From: Glaciecola sp964195425
GTDB taxonomy: Bacteria > Pseudomonadota > Gammaproteobacteria > Enterobacterales > Alteromonadaceae
Length of the DNA: 64,000 nt
Reading direction: 5' to 3'
NCBI GenBank assembly: GCA_964195425.1
Contig: CAXMOM010000071.1
Coordinates: 1 to 64,000 of the forward strand
Positions 36,701 to 45,996 of this stretch are shown one piece after another. Positions within the stretch are counted from its first letter, which is position 1; each line of letters begins with the position of its first letter. The translations under genes and the position numbers were made by a program. The notes under the pieces are model-generated. The model made no database searches. It was not told where the DNA came from and worked only from the letters and a program-made list of their open reading frames with translations.

Positions 36701-37681
36701 TCACCAGACTTAGTATTTGACCGAGACAAAGAAGATCAAAAAACGCCCTTAGATGCCAACAAAGTATTCATGGTGGATGATGTAAATTCGACAATTGAGA
36801 TACGCTCTACTAGCCAAACTATTATCAATGATGGCGAAAATACAGACGCAGCACTGGCATACCGTTTTACATTTCCAAAAGGAGCGAATGCCGGCACATT
36901 TTTACATGATGTATTGGAAACAATTGATTTTACTAAGCTGTGTGTTCATTCAGCCTTAAACAGCTTAAATACACACGCAGTTAATCAACATAATGTAGAC
37001 GAACTGCAGCTTAGCGGATGGTTTGAACAGGTATTAACAACCCCTTTGCTCAGGGCCGCAGGAAGTGACGACATCTGTTTAAAAGATTTATCTCCTACTG
37101 ACACACTTAAAGAAGCTGAGTTTTATTTCCCAATTGACGGATTAAGCATAGCGTCTATGACCCAGCTAATTAATACATATCGACAGCAAGTTTGTACCCA
37201 ATACCATTTAAACACTTACCCAGATTTACAACTAAGTCACGAAATGATGGAGGGTGCTATGCATGGGTATATAGATCTGATATTTGAATATAAGGGCCAG
37301 TATTATGTGGCCGATTATAAGTCAAATTTTCTCGGTGACAGTGCTCAGAATTATCAATCTACGGCAATTGCGCAAGACGTGTTGTCGCACAACTATGATA
37401 TTCAGTACCTTATTTATAGCGTTGCACTGCATCGGTATCTAAGCACTTATCTGCCAAACTATAGTTATGAAGAGCATTTTGGAGGTGTTTGTTATTTATA
37501 TCTTCGCGGTATGGAGGGTATCGAGAAGCCCCTTTTGAAAACATCACTTGGTGAAAGCGCAAATGGCGTCTTTTTTGATAAAATTGAACAAGCTTTGTTG
37601 TTGGCTCTAGACGACTTGTTTGCTAATAAAAATGTAAATACGCACTCGCAAACAGTCAGCAAGGAAGAAAACACGCTATGA
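33761..37681 (+). CDS. recB: Exodeoxyribonuclease V beta subunit RecB
   Basis: This is a 1306-residue protein. The UvrD-type helicase P-loop EASAGTGKTH lies at residues 21-30. Helicase motifs follow: VDEFQDTD, IGDPKQAIYSFRGGD, VTQHKSKGLEYPIVF and LLYVSLTR. The C-terminal nuclease domain carries GYIDLIFEYKGQYYVADYKSN with the catalytic Asp and Lys residues. RecB is the 3'-5' motor and the nuclease of RecBCD in double-strand break repair. It is longer than E. coli RecB (1180), mostly through inserts in the middle region. Four-base overlaps on both sides suggest coupled translation. Confidence 0.96.
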   Translation: MSSYDILNPLSIPLTGRHMIEASAGTGKTHNITRIYVRLLVEKKLSVQQILVMTFTEAATEEIKARIASFIDTLLNDFETKPCECSLALQKEVGAQETLRLLKIAQLEIDLASIYTINGFCQRIIGRFGLSMSLPQNADLITDFYKIQLAYVSDAIRALRSTPNKYLLLQNEKFHDPAVFMKNFGKVIGKPEPLIVQTALSLKTNKVDQFNICWQKHKIAREQLAKDLNTQRTFFYNGTKSSTAKNTDPLIDSAIPWLLADELINSAQKVEFINTWLGIQGATKDDMKEADLLLMNNGFKNLFSDARIKNYVNEGMQIDHPSITNAKQLLGEIKRVGVLAGEKNSLKESISKVPFYELIHAIVSRVNQKIWQHKQAFSVIGFDDQIQGVAQAMSDGGEALIESLQQEYPAALVDEFQDTDKHQYAILEYLYPPQDNQRLLVMIGDPKQAIYSFRGGDIHTYMRAKDLADKAWGMDINYRSSKSVIKSYNRIFHGAPLQNDAISLFDGNISYPIISAPKNDLPGKLSLIDNDPKQGGAAFSFVCANSSRLINASAKTKQKHDTSKDIQTDEIVNWCANEIKRLLSDVHIEQQGEKRLINSEDIAILVRSHKQVPVVKKILGAHGLSSVFLGERSALFESPQALHVLWLLQGVHQPTRDNVRRAISTGLVLFDSNKIIEAPDLLLLDNHPYWEQAFTSLAKYTLLWQQKGVHALLQTVIQECSLQSADAERQLTNYLHIAELLAEASVTATSPLQLIYWLHQQITNPDQADANELRLESDQKLIKIVTQHKSKGLEYPIVFLPYANHVNTKTSKHVAQYYVDNNTSIAELGVSNVAKEAVAKESLAEDMRLLYVSLTRPILRCYLGVFSSVSCNSSALMRALDTCVDKDNEDDDTGATMLNNIQHNLSDISNNIFLTMADQLLPIQNDIPAKLLPTINLLSFKQNINRRWHVTSFSKLLGKMSNAGGYEKQSRLGKDKTTFESPDLVFDRDKEDQKTPLDANKVFMVDDVNSTIEIRSTSQTIINDGENTDAALAYRFTFPKGANAGTFLHDVLETIDFTKLCVHSALNSLNTHAVNQHNVDELQLSGWFEQVLTTPLLRAAGSDDICLKDLSPTDTLKEAEFYFPIDGLSIASMTQLINTYRQQVCTQYHLNTYPDLQLSHEMMEGAMHGYIDLIFEYKGQYYVADYKSNFLGDSAQNYQSTAIAQDVLSHNYDIQYLIYSVALHRYLSTYLPNYSYEEHFGGVCYLYLRGMEGIEKPLLKTSLGESANGVFFDKIEQALLLALDDLFANKNVNTHSQTVSKEENTL

Positions 37682-39789
37682 GTATTTTTGCCAGTGTTAG
37701 TCATAGTCCGTATAATAATAGTCAAGAATGCATGGCTGCTTTGCCTAGTATCGAAGCCATTGATTATTTCTTTGCAAGACAAATACTTTTTAGTCAACAA
37801 AAAGTGGACTCGTTGCTAAGCCAAACACAGTATCAAGAAGTGTTTCATGTTTTATTGGCACTGTCGCAGTATCAGCGCCGTGGAAGTGTATGTGTCTCGT
37901 TAACAGCCCTGGCAAATATGCATTTTTGGAAAGACGAGAGTGTTAATAATGAAATTGAAGCTGCTGATGTAATAAAGGTATTAGACGCACCTCAGGCTTA
38001 CACTGTAGCCGCAGATCAGCTAAACAAGGGCTTTCAGTTTTCTTCAATAGAAATTTTGCAAAGCATACTCGCTACATTCATTGAAGGCTTACCCGAAAAC
38101 ACTTATCTTGTCCTTGAAGAAAGTCGCTTATACAGCAAACGTTATTGGCATTATGAACACACGCTTTGCCACTATATAGCGAATAGCTTACAACATAAAA
38201 ATATACAACAGCACCGCAGCAAGCTCATATCGGAGCAAAGTTTAGTGGTCAAAACAATGGGCTTATTATTCCCTTCTCCAGCAGTATTAGATGGGCTGCC
38301 CGATTTTCAACAATTGTCTGTTCTGAATTCATTAGGCTTGCCACTTTCAATTATTACCGGCGGTGCAGGGACAGGAAAAACCTATACTATAACGCGTCTA
38401 GCTATCTTAATTAGTGTCGTTAATTCAGTGCCTATACATGCAATCGAAATGGCGGCGCCTACTGGGAAAGCAGCTAACAGAATGGCGCAGTCATTAAATG
38501 ATGAACTCGAAAAATTGTCATCATTACCTGAACTTACAGACATTTGTAATCAATTAAGTAAGGTGCAGCCTAAGACCATCAATCGCCTGCTCAAAACTAA
38601 CCCGATGACTGGGAAAAGTGCCTATTCGTCACAGCGGCCATTGTCTGCGCAGCTAGTCATAATAGACGAAACCTCAATGATAGATATTAGTCTTATGAAC
38701 AAACTCATTGATAGTTTGGCTGAGGGCACGCAACTAATACTTGTTGGCGATCCTAATCAACTGCCGTCAGTTGAAACTGGGTGTTTATTGGCTGATTTAG
38801 TAGCGCATCCTTTTGGTAAATTGTCTCATCAGCAGTGGCAGTCACTTTGCAGTGCTTATCCTTCATTGTCAGAAGCAGATGATTTTGCATCGCAACATTT
38901 GCTTAGTGAGGAGATGCAAAGTAGAGGCGTAGTGAACAAGCTTGTGGGTATGCAAAGAAGTCATCAGCAAATTGACCATTTTTCTAAGGCAATACTAGCG
39001 TCTGATAGCAAACAGGCCTTGCGACTTGCCCATGGCTTAGGTGCTCATAGCAAGGAAAAACCTGAGTTTGAAAACGTTCAAGGGGAAGTTCAAATACTGC
39101 CTTTGTTATCTCATAATGAAAACCATGGTTTTACTACCAAAAAAGCGCTTGAAAATGTGTTGGCTAACAAAATAGTCCCTAACTTGTTTGACTTATTTAA
39201 TGCATCTTCGCCCGAAGAAGGCTTTTTAGCTTTGAGAAGATATGCTTTGCTTACCCCCTTTCGTAAATCATATTTTGGAACTGAGTCTTTGAATCAACTC
39301 ATTGAGCGTCAATTGAGCGTCAATTTTGATTGGGTTAAGCCAAATAAGCTTTATAAATGTAAGCCAATAATGATTTTACAAAATGATTACCAGTTATCTT
39401 TGTTCAATGGCGACATAGGCATTATTTGGGAAAACAATGACAAAGATATAATGGCTTATTTTACCATAGACAAAAAATTAGTCGGTCATCCTGTATATAA
39501 CTTACCCGCCTTTGATACAAACTATGCCATGACGATCCATAAAACCCAAGGTTCAGAGTTTGAACGCGTGGATATTATTTTACCCCATTCAGACACTGAC
39601 TTTTTAAATAAGCAATTGTTATATACAGGCGTTACAAGGGCTCAAAAAAGTGTGAGAATATTTACTAGCATTGATACATTCACGCAAACGGTGAACAATT
39701 CTGCTGATAGAATTAGTGGAATAGAATCGAGATTAACCATGGCATTTGAAAGTGGTGAGCAGAGCGAATATCCGAGAAAGGTATTTTAG
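37678..39789 (+). CDS. recD: Exodeoxyribonuclease V alpha subunit RecD
   Basis: This is a 703-residue protein. The superfamily 1B P-loop GGAGTGKTYT lies at about 228-237. VIIDETSMID, LVGDPNQLPSVETG and, near the C-terminus, AMTIHKTQGSEF with LLYTGVTRA follow in the family's order. RecD is the 5'-3' motor of RecBCD. It is longer than E. coli RecD (608), partly through the N-terminal region. It starts inside the recB stop codon. The operon order recC-recB-recD lacks the ptrA gene that sits between recC and recB in E. coli. Confidence 0.95.
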   Translation: MSIFASVSHSPYNNSQECMAALPSIEAIDYFFARQILFSQQKVDSLLSQTQYQEVFHVLLALSQYQRRGSVCVSLTALANMHFWKDESVNNEIEAADVIKVLDAPQAYTVAADQLNKGFQFSSIEILQSILATFIEGLPENTYLVLEESRLYSKRYWHYEHTLCHYIANSLQHKNIQQHRSKLISEQSLVVKTMGLLFPSPAVLDGLPDFQQLSVLNSLGLPLSIITGGAGTGKTYTITRLAILISVVNSVPIHAIEMAAPTGKAANRMAQSLNDELEKLSSLPELTDICNQLSKVQPKTINRLLKTNPMTGKSAYSSQRPLSAQLVIIDETSMIDISLMNKLIDSLAEGTQLILVGDPNQLPSVETGCLLADLVAHPFGKLSHQQWQSLCSAYPSLSEADDFASQHLLSEEMQSRGVVNKLVGMQRSHQQIDHFSKAILASDSKQALRLAHGLGAHSKEKPEFENVQGEVQILPLLSHNENHGFTTKKALENVLANKIVPNLFDLFNASSPEEGFLALRRYALLTPFRKSYFGTESLNQLIERQLSVNFDWVKPNKLYKCKPIMILQNDYQLSLFNGDIGIIWENNDKDIMAYFTIDKKLVGHPVYNLPAFDTNYAMTIHKTQGSEFERVDIILPHSDTDFLNKQLLYTGVTRAQKSVRIFTSIDTFTQTVNNSADRISGIESRLTMAFESGEQSEYPRKVF

Positions 39790-40157
39790 GTAAGCGCTGA
39801 AAAACGCAGTATGTTTTTACTATGCGACATGTTTGCATCGACATCGTGTATTTTAATGGGTGTAGACACGACAATTTTGTTTTGTGATGTGTGGAGGAAA
39901 TTAGTTGCCTCTATGTAGCGATTATCAGGTGTGATACAAGCAAATTTGCTGATATCAACATAGTTAACCCAGCCTAAAATTACGCCGGGAAGCAGAATTG
40001 TTCCAACTAGTGATCTTACGTTTTCATTAATGGTTACATCATCCCCAAATATAGGCTTATCACCAATATGAACGACAGTGTCACTATCAATCAACAATGT
40101 GATTATGTGTTCATTATATTGTTTCGATAATGATGAAACCGATTGTTTGTTTAACAT
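39786..40157 (-). CDS. Hypothetical protein, doubtful
   Basis: This 123-residue open frame on the minus strand overlaps the recD stop. There is no ribosome site before the ATG at 40157 and no family. It has a moderately hydrophobic middle (LVGTILLPGVILGWVNY). It competes with a small plus-strand frame (40130-40357, hydrophobic N-terminus). At most one is likely real. I keep this one because it is longer. Confidence 0.3.
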   Translation of the reverse strand: MLNKQSVSSLSKQYNEHIITLLIDSDTVVHIGDKPIFGDDVTINENVRSLVGTILLPGVILGWVNYVDISKFACITPDNRYIEATNFLHTSQNKIVVSTPIKIHDVDANMSHSKNILRFSALT

Positions 40158-40389
40158 TCTATTTGGTCATTAGTGCGCTATGGTTTATTTTGAGAATTAG
40201 GTACATCATCAGAGCGCAAAACCTGAAGACGACGAACATCAATAGCATTTTTGTAAAGGCAGTAAATGTTATAAAAATTGGAACAAACGATGGCATATCT
40301 ACTATATGTTTCTATTTATCTAGTATACTTTGGTCGTATGCAATGGCAGTGATATAGATCAATTGATTATAAAAAAGAAGGATTTAATT
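39790..40389. other. Intergenic stretch between recD and metalloprotease
   Basis: About 600 bp hold only two doubtful small frames (minus 39786-40157, plus 40130-40357). No repeat or terminator is obvious after recD. Confidence 0.4.
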
Positions 40390-42798
40390 TTGACGCGGTT
40401 TATGAATATAGTATTAGTTATTAGTTTAGGTGTTTTTGCTACAAACATAATGTCTAAAGAGTCTGAAGAGCCAAAAGAGTTCATGGCGAATAAACAAGTT
40501 CAGAATGGCATGATTGATATTATGCATGACGCAACAACAGACACAATCTATTTGCGTTTGGATAAAAATCTATTAGAAAACACATATATTTTTCAAAGCA
40601 GTTTACCCCAAGGTATAGGCTCCAATGATATTGGATTAGATCGCGGTCAATTAGGCCAAACACGTTTGGTAAAATTTGTTCGGTTTGGTAATAAATTATT
40701 ATTGAATCAATTAAATACTGATTATCGCGCTATTACTGAAAACGCGGCAGAGCGTAAAAGTATTGATGAGGCCTTCGCTAGTTCCGTAATAGCTGGATTT
40801 GAAATAGCAGATGAGACCGACAGTACAATAGCAATTGATTATACTGCGTTTTTACTTTCTGATATTCACGGCATTGCAGACAGACTTGATCGCAGTGGAC
40901 AAGGCGGTTACAGTCTTGATAAAACGCGCTCAGGAATATATTTACGGCGAACTAAATCATTCACCAAAAATACTGAGTTAGAGGCCTTAGTTACATTTGG
41001 CGGTTCGCCAAAAGGCCAGTATGTACAAGATGTTACGCCTGATGCTAAAAGCATAACGGTACACTTACATCACTCTTTTATAGCCTTACCCGATAATAAT
41101 TATCAGCCGAGAACGTTTCATCCATTTTCTGGGTTTTGGAAACACAGTTATTATGATTATTCGGTGCCTATTGAGGGCAATATGGAACAGGCATTTATAC
41201 CTCGCCACCGTTTAGCTAAAAAAGATCCAGGCGCTTTACAAAGCGAAGCGCTTGAACCCATTATTTACTATTTAGATCCAGGTATTCCAGAGCCGGTTAT
41301 GAGCGCATTAAAAGAAGGTGCATTGTGGTGGAATCAAGCATTTGAAGCTGCTGGATATATTGAGGCATTTCAAGTGAAAGTTTTACCTGCCGACGCCGAC
41401 CCGATGGATGTTAACTACAATGTCATTCAATGGGTGCATAGAGCTACGCGTGGTTGGTCATATGGAAGTTCCGTGATTGATCCGCGTACAGGAGAGATTA
41501 TTAAAGGGCATGTTACATTGGGGAGTTTGCGTGTCAGACAAGACTTCCTAATTGCCACGGGATTCACTTCACCGTACACAGGTGCCTCAAAAGAGATTAC
41601 TGATGATACAAGTAAAGAGCTAAGCTTAGCACTCGACAGAATTAAGCAGTTGTCTGCTCATGAAGTAGGCCATACGCTTGGCATTGCGCATAATTTTGCG
41701 GCAAGTGAAAATAACCGGGCGTCGGTAATGGATTATCCCCATCCCTTAATTGAATTAGTAGACGGTAAAGTGGATATATCTAATGCATACGCCGATGGAA
41801 TCGGAGATTGGGATAAATACACGGTTGCATATGGTTACCAAGATTTTGCCAATAAACAGGATGAGCCGGCCGGGTTATTAACGCTTGTAAATGGGGCTAT
41901 TGAGCAGGGCTTTTTGTATAAATCAGATCCAGATGCTCGTATTCCTAAAAGAGCCTCAGCAACCGGGCATTTATGGGATAACGGGGCTAATCCAATAGAT
42001 GAATTTAATCGGGTAAGCGAGCTACGTGAATTTGCCTTAACTCGATTTGGCAATGGCAATTTACCCACTAATGAAAACTATTCAGATTTAGAACGAAGGT
42101 TAGTGCCGGTATATTATTCCCATCGCTACCAGCTAGACGCGTTGGTAAAACAAATATCGGGTGTCAATTACACTTACTCAGTAAAACAAAGTTCACGTCC
42201 GCCAAACGTTAGTTTTGTAGACGGTAAGCAGCAAACTGACGCCTTATCACTTATATTGCAAAGCGCTTCGGCCGATTATTTGCGCTTGCCCTTACAACTA
42301 ATTGAACAAATCCCGCCTAAGGCTTATGGAAGTGCAAGGACTCGTGAAAGTATGCCTACTAGAATGGGGATTGCCTTTGATCCTATTACTGCCGCAGAAT
42401 CGGTCTCGGCCTATTCCATCAACATACTATTGCAGCCTGAAAGACTAAATAGATTAGCGTTTCAGCATGACATGCACAAAGGGATACCATCTGTTACGAA
42501 GGTAAGCGAATTACTGTTTACCAAACTGATCAAAAATAACGACACTGACCGCTTAACTCAGCGACTCAAAATGGTTGCCCTGTCGGTATTTTTTGAGACC
42601 CTAGCCAACAGCGAATTAAGCAGTGACGCAAAGCTTGATATGCAAAAGGTCTTAATCAGCTATCATAAGTGGTTAAAGAAATACGACAACAAACTAGCAA
42701 ATAGCGTGCTACTTAAACACGTAGAGCACTATTGGCAACATAACAAGTGGCCAATGGAAGTTAAGGTTAAGTCGATGCCACCGGGTTCGCCAATTTAG
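40390..42798 (+). CDS. Exported zinc metalloprotease, DUF5117/DUF4953 type
   Basis: This protein has 802 residues from a TTG at 40390 with AAGGA 7 nt upstream; ATG at 40402 is the alternative. The N-terminal hydrophobic helix (MNIVLVISLGVFATNIM) suggests export. The metzincin motif HEVGHTLGIAHNF contains the three zinc-binding His residues and the catalytic Glu, and a following VMDYPHP provides the Met-turn. The N-terminal half (QSSLPQGIGSNDIGLDRGQ, then HHSFIALP) matches DUF5117 and the rest DUF4953, usually found together in secreted peptidases of marine bacteria. Substrate is unknown. There is no operon partner. Confidence 0.88.
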   Translation: MTRFMNIVLVISLGVFATNIMSKESEEPKEFMANKQVQNGMIDIMHDATTDTIYLRLDKNLLENTYIFQSSLPQGIGSNDIGLDRGQLGQTRLVKFVRFGNKLLLNQLNTDYRAITENAAERKSIDEAFASSVIAGFEIADETDSTIAIDYTAFLLSDIHGIADRLDRSGQGGYSLDKTRSGIYLRRTKSFTKNTELEALVTFGGSPKGQYVQDVTPDAKSITVHLHHSFIALPDNNYQPRTFHPFSGFWKHSYYDYSVPIEGNMEQAFIPRHRLAKKDPGALQSEALEPIIYYLDPGIPEPVMSALKEGALWWNQAFEAAGYIEAFQVKVLPADADPMDVNYNVIQWVHRATRGWSYGSSVIDPRTGEIIKGHVTLGSLRVRQDFLIATGFTSPYTGASKEITDDTSKELSLALDRIKQLSAHEVGHTLGIAHNFAASENNRASVMDYPHPLIELVDGKVDISNAYADGIGDWDKYTVAYGYQDFANKQDEPAGLLTLVNGAIEQGFLYKSDPDARIPKRASATGHLWDNGANPIDEFNRVSELREFALTRFGNGNLPTNENYSDLERRLVPVYYSHRYQLDALVKQISGVNYTYSVKQSSRPPNVSFVDGKQQTDALSLILQSASADYLRLPLQLIEQIPPKAYGSARTRESMPTRMGIAFDPITAAESVSAYSINILLQPERLNRLAFQHDMHKGIPSVTKVSELLFTKLIKNNDTDRLTQRLKMVALSVFFETLANSELSSDAKLDMQKVLISYHKWLKKYDNKLANSVLLKHVEHYWQHNKWPMEVKVKSMPPGSPI

Positions 42799-42967
42799 TT
42801 ATTTTATAGACTAACTCACTGCTAAATAATCCCCTGTGTACTTAAATGGAGCATGCAGGGTTTTCATAGGTATATTTTCAACTGATGTATCTATATCAAG
42901 ATAAACAATTACTCTTATGCACCTAAAACTATTAACCTTTAGTTTACATTAGTGAATGGATAAAATA

Positions 42968-43636
42968 ATGGCGCAAATGATTCTAGTACGTCATGCCCAA
43001 GCTTCTTTTGGTGCAGACGATTACGATAAGTTGAGCGACTTAGGTCATCAACAAGCATCGTTGTTAGGTGATTATTTTACAGAGCGTAAACATGCCTTCG
43101 ACATGGTCGTGACCGGCGACATGCTGAGGCATAAACAAACGGCTGCAGGCATCTTACGTAACAGCAACAATCATAATGTTGTGACCGATGGTGGTTGGGA
43201 TGAGTTTGATTTTGAAAATATAGTATCGGCTTACTTACGCGCAAATCCCCAGCATAAACCCGCGTCTGGCGCACCACGTAGCGAATGGTACAAGGTTTTG
43301 AAAAAAGCTATGCTAGCGTGGTCGAACGACTCATTATCGTTAGGCGACGGTGAAACATGGTCACAGTTTTGTGAACGTGTTCAAAAAAGCGCCGATTTTG
43401 TGCGTCAAAGTGGACATAAAAATGTGCTAGTAGTAACTTCAGGTGGCGCAATGGCGGTATTTTTGATGGTTTTATTAAAAACATCTGTCGATCAGGCCAT
43501 CGCATTTAACCTACAAATTAAGAACACCAGCGTGAGTCAGTTATATTTTAACAGCGCTGGTTATCAATTAAATAGTTTTAACAATGTGCCTCACTTAGAC
43601 ACATCTGTTCATTTAGCAAAAATTACTTACAGTTAA
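42968..43636 (+). CDS. Histidine phosphatase family protein
   Basis: This protein has 222 residues from the ATG at 42968, which has GGA 7 nt before it; an ATG at 42956 is also possible. The motif ILVRHAQAS near the start holds the catalytic His, and VVTSGGAMAVF near residue 155 the second conserved region (SGG where SHG is common, so the second catalytic His may be replaced). The family includes phosphoglycerate mutases and phosphatases. It is 20 bp before an acyl-CoA dehydrogenase and begins a fatty-acyl catabolism region. Confidence 0.82.
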   Translation: MAQMILVRHAQASFGADDYDKLSDLGHQQASLLGDYFTERKHAFDMVVTGDMLRHKQTAAGILRNSNNHNVVTDGGWDEFDFENIVSAYLRANPQHKPASGAPRSEWYKVLKKAMLAWSNDSLSLGDGETWSQFCERVQKSADFVRQSGHKNVLVVTSGGAMAVFLMVLLKTSVDQAIAFNLQIKNTSVSQLYFNSAGYQLNSFNNVPHLDTSVHLAKITYS

Positions 43637-43655
43637 AAGCGGCAAGGAGAATACA

Positions 43656-44873
43656 ATGAATTTTGATCATAGCAGTAAAGTCCAAGAATTGATGGAGAAA
43701 CTATCTACGTTTATGGACGAAGAGATTTATCCTATCGAAAACCAGTATCATGATTTAGTGGCTAATAGCACTGATCGTTGGCAAACTCCCGAAATAATGC
43801 AATCATTGAAAGCAAAAGCCAAGGCGCAAGGCCTATGGAACCTATTTTTGCCCGAAGACTATTTACCACATGGGGCCGGCCTCACTAACTTAGAATATGC
43901 GCCATTATGTGAATTAATGGGTCGTGTAATGTGGAGTTCAGAGGTGTTCAATTGCAGCGCACCCGACACCGGAAATATGGAAGTAATAGCAAAATACGGT
44001 ACGCAAGAGCAAAAAGACAAGTGGTTGTTACCCCTTTTAAACGGTGAAATTCGTTCTGCATTTGCTATGACCGAGCCAGAAGTGGCTTCATCTGATGCAA
44101 CTAATATAGAAACTAGTATTGAAAATAAAGGCGACCATTATCAAATAAATGGCCGTAAATGGTACACCAGTGGTGCCATGAACAATAATTGCAAAATTTT
44201 GATTGTGATGGGAAAAACCGATACAAGCGCCGCACGTCATGAGCAACAATCGCAAATTTTAGTACCGCTTGATACTCCAGGAGTAACCGTGGTGAGAGCG
44301 ATGTCTGCTATGGGATATTTAGACGAGCCTATTGGACATGCCGAAGTATTGTTTGAAAATGTGAAAGTGCCTAAAGAGAATTTAGTATTAGGTGAAGGGC
44401 GTGGTTTTGAAGTTGCTCAAGGCCGATTAGGCCCAGGCCGTATTCACCATTGTATGCGCCTAATAGGTTGTGCACAGCGCGCGTTAGATCTAACCTGTGA
44501 ACGTGTTGAAAATCGTGTTGCCTTTGGTCAGCCCTTAAGCAAACAGCAATCTGTTCGTGAAAGTATTTCACAAATGTACTGTAAAATTGAACAGGCTCGA
44601 TTACTCACATTAAAAGCCGCCGACAATATGGATAACTACGGTAATAAAGTAGCTAAAAATATTATTGCTGCTATTAAAATAGTTGCCCCTAAAATGGCCT
44701 GTGAAGTAATTGATGAAGCCATTCAAATTCATGGTGCATTGGGCACCTCTCAAGATTCCATCTTATCAGCAACGCTTGCCTATGCGCGTACTATAAGATT
44801 GGCCGACGGTCCTGATCAAGTGCATATGATGCAGTTAGGTAAAAACCTAGTTGTAGGCCACAACAGCAAATAA
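43656..44873 (+). CDS. Acyl-CoA dehydrogenase
   Basis: This 405-residue protein has the ACAD three-domain layout. FAMTEPEVASSDATNIET (about 131-148) holds the FAD/substrate motif. ALGTSQDSILSATLAYARTIRLADGPDQVH is the C-terminal family pattern, ending near the FAD adenine site. The catalytic base is probably the Asp in LADGPDQVH or a nearby Glu, as in long-chain and ACAD10/11-like enzymes. It has an AAGGAG ribosome site. It starts 20 bp after the phosphatase gene and 18 bp before the quinone oxidoreductase, so all three are probably one operon. Confidence 0.9.
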   Translation: MNFDHSSKVQELMEKLSTFMDEEIYPIENQYHDLVANSTDRWQTPEIMQSLKAKAKAQGLWNLFLPEDYLPHGAGLTNLEYAPLCELMGRVMWSSEVFNCSAPDTGNMEVIAKYGTQEQKDKWLLPLLNGEIRSAFAMTEPEVASSDATNIETSIENKGDHYQINGRKWYTSGAMNNNCKILIVMGKTDTSAARHEQQSQILVPLDTPGVTVVRAMSAMGYLDEPIGHAEVLFENVKVPKENLVLGEGRGFEVAQGRLGPGRIHHCMRLIGCAQRALDLTCERVENRVAFGQPLSKQQSVRESISQMYCKIEQARLLTLKAADNMDNYGNKVAKNIIAAIKIVAPKMACEVIDEAIQIHGALGTSQDSILSATLAYARTIRLADGPDQVHMMQLGKNLVVGHNSK

Positions 44874-44891
44874 AATAAGGAAGCATTTACA

Positions 44892-45866
44892 ATGAAAGCA
44901 ATAGTATGTAAATCGTTTGCACCTGTGTCTGAATTAGCTTTTGAAGAAGTAGATACGCCCAGCGCTGGAAAAGGTGAAGTGCTTGTTGATGTAGTCGGGG
45001 CAGGGGTGAATTTTCCCGATAGTTTGTTGGTGCAAGGCCTGTATCAGATGAAGCCAGAGCTACCCTTTATTCCTGGAACCGAAGTGTCGGGTATTATCTC
45101 GGAAATAGGCCAAGGTGTGCCTCACTTAAAAGTTGGAATGAAGGTTATTGCTATGTGTCAGTTGGGTGGTTACGCTGAAAAGGTAGCCGTACCGTGTAAC
45201 CAAGTTATGCCTATTCCCGACGCCATTCCCTTGCAAGAAGCAGCAGGCTTATTAACGGCCCATGCAACTGCGCACCATGCGCTGAAACAACGTGCCCAAT
45301 TGCAAACAGGGGAAACATTGTTAGTGACTGGCGCCGCAGGGGGTACCGGACTGGCAGCAGTACAAATTGGTAAGGTTATGGGCGCCACTGTAATTGCAGT
45401 GTGTTCAACCGACGAGAAGTGTGAAGTGGCAAAACAAAATGGCGCCGACATTACAATTAACTATACTGACCAAGATTTAAAAGAAACAGTTAAAGCCTTA
45501 ACCAAGGGTAAAGGCGTAGACGTTGTATATGAATGCGTGGGCGGTGACACTTTCCACGCATGTACTCGGGTAATGGGATGGTCGGGACGTTTGCTGGTAA
45601 TTGGATTTGCAGGTGGTGAAATTCCAAAATTCCCGGTTAATCTTTCGCTTGTAAAAGGGTTTTCAGTGGTTGGTGTATTTTGGGGTTCGTTTACGCAGCA
45701 TCAGCCTCAAGATTTCATGATGAATATGAAAGAACTGATTACCTGGTATGGTCAAGGTAAAGTGAAAGTGGTCGTTGATGAGGCATTTGGACTTGCACAT
45801 GCAGTTGATGCTATCAATAAGGTCACTTCTCGAGCGGTAAAAGGGAAAGTAATCTTAGTACCGTAG
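44892..45866 (+). CDS. NADPH:quinone oxidoreductase family, zinc-free MDR
   Basis: This 324-residue protein belongs to the medium-chain dehydrogenase/reductase superfamily. It has GVNFPDSLLVQGLYQ near residue 38, EVSGIISEIGQGV near 65 and a nucleotide-binding motif GAAGGTGLAAVQIGKVMGA. It lacks the Cys/His set of zinc alcohol dehydrogenases, so it is quinone-oxidoreductase or enoyl-reductase-like. Its place after an acyl-CoA dehydrogenase suits a role in acyl-CoA or enone reduction. Its substrate cannot be read. Confidence 0.9.
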   Translation: MKAIVCKSFAPVSELAFEEVDTPSAGKGEVLVDVVGAGVNFPDSLLVQGLYQMKPELPFIPGTEVSGIISEIGQGVPHLKVGMKVIAMCQLGGYAEKVAVPCNQVMPIPDAIPLQEAAGLLTAHATAHHALKQRAQLQTGETLLVTGAAGGTGLAAVQIGKVMGATVIAVCSTDEKCEVAKQNGADITINYTDQDLKETVKALTKGKGVDVVYECVGGDTFHACTRVMGWSGRLLVIGFAGGEIPKFPVNLSLVKGFSVVGVFWGSFTQHQPQDFMMNMKELITWYGQGKVKVVVDEAFGLAHAVDAINKVTSRAVKGKVILVP

Positions 45867-45904
45867 CTATGTCTCATTTAACATGACAGTGATGTTGCTA
45901 AAAT

Positions 45905-45933
45905 AAAAAAGTGACCTCCGGGGAGGAGGTCAC
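45905..45933 (-). terminator. Terminator of the DUF3718 gene
   Basis: A perfect 9-bp stem (GTGACCTCC 45911-45919, GGAGGTCAC 45925-45933) has a GGGGA loop. On the minus strand the stem is followed by a T-tract, so it stops the DUF3718 transcript. On the plus strand it also follows the oxidoreductase gene by about 45 bp but lacks T residues. A second short hairpin (GACAAAG/CTTTGTC, 45940-45957) adjoins it. Confidence 0.75.
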
Positions 45934-45996
45934 CAAAAGGACAAAGTCACCTTTGTCTACCATGTTGAAATCGTTATCAACAGGATGATAAAGCGT

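Noticed and set aside
40130..40357. 75-codon frame with hydrophobic start after recD
   Set aside because: No ribosome site or family; it overlaps a competing minus-strand frame and runs past the start region of the metalloprotease. Support is too weak to list it as a gene.
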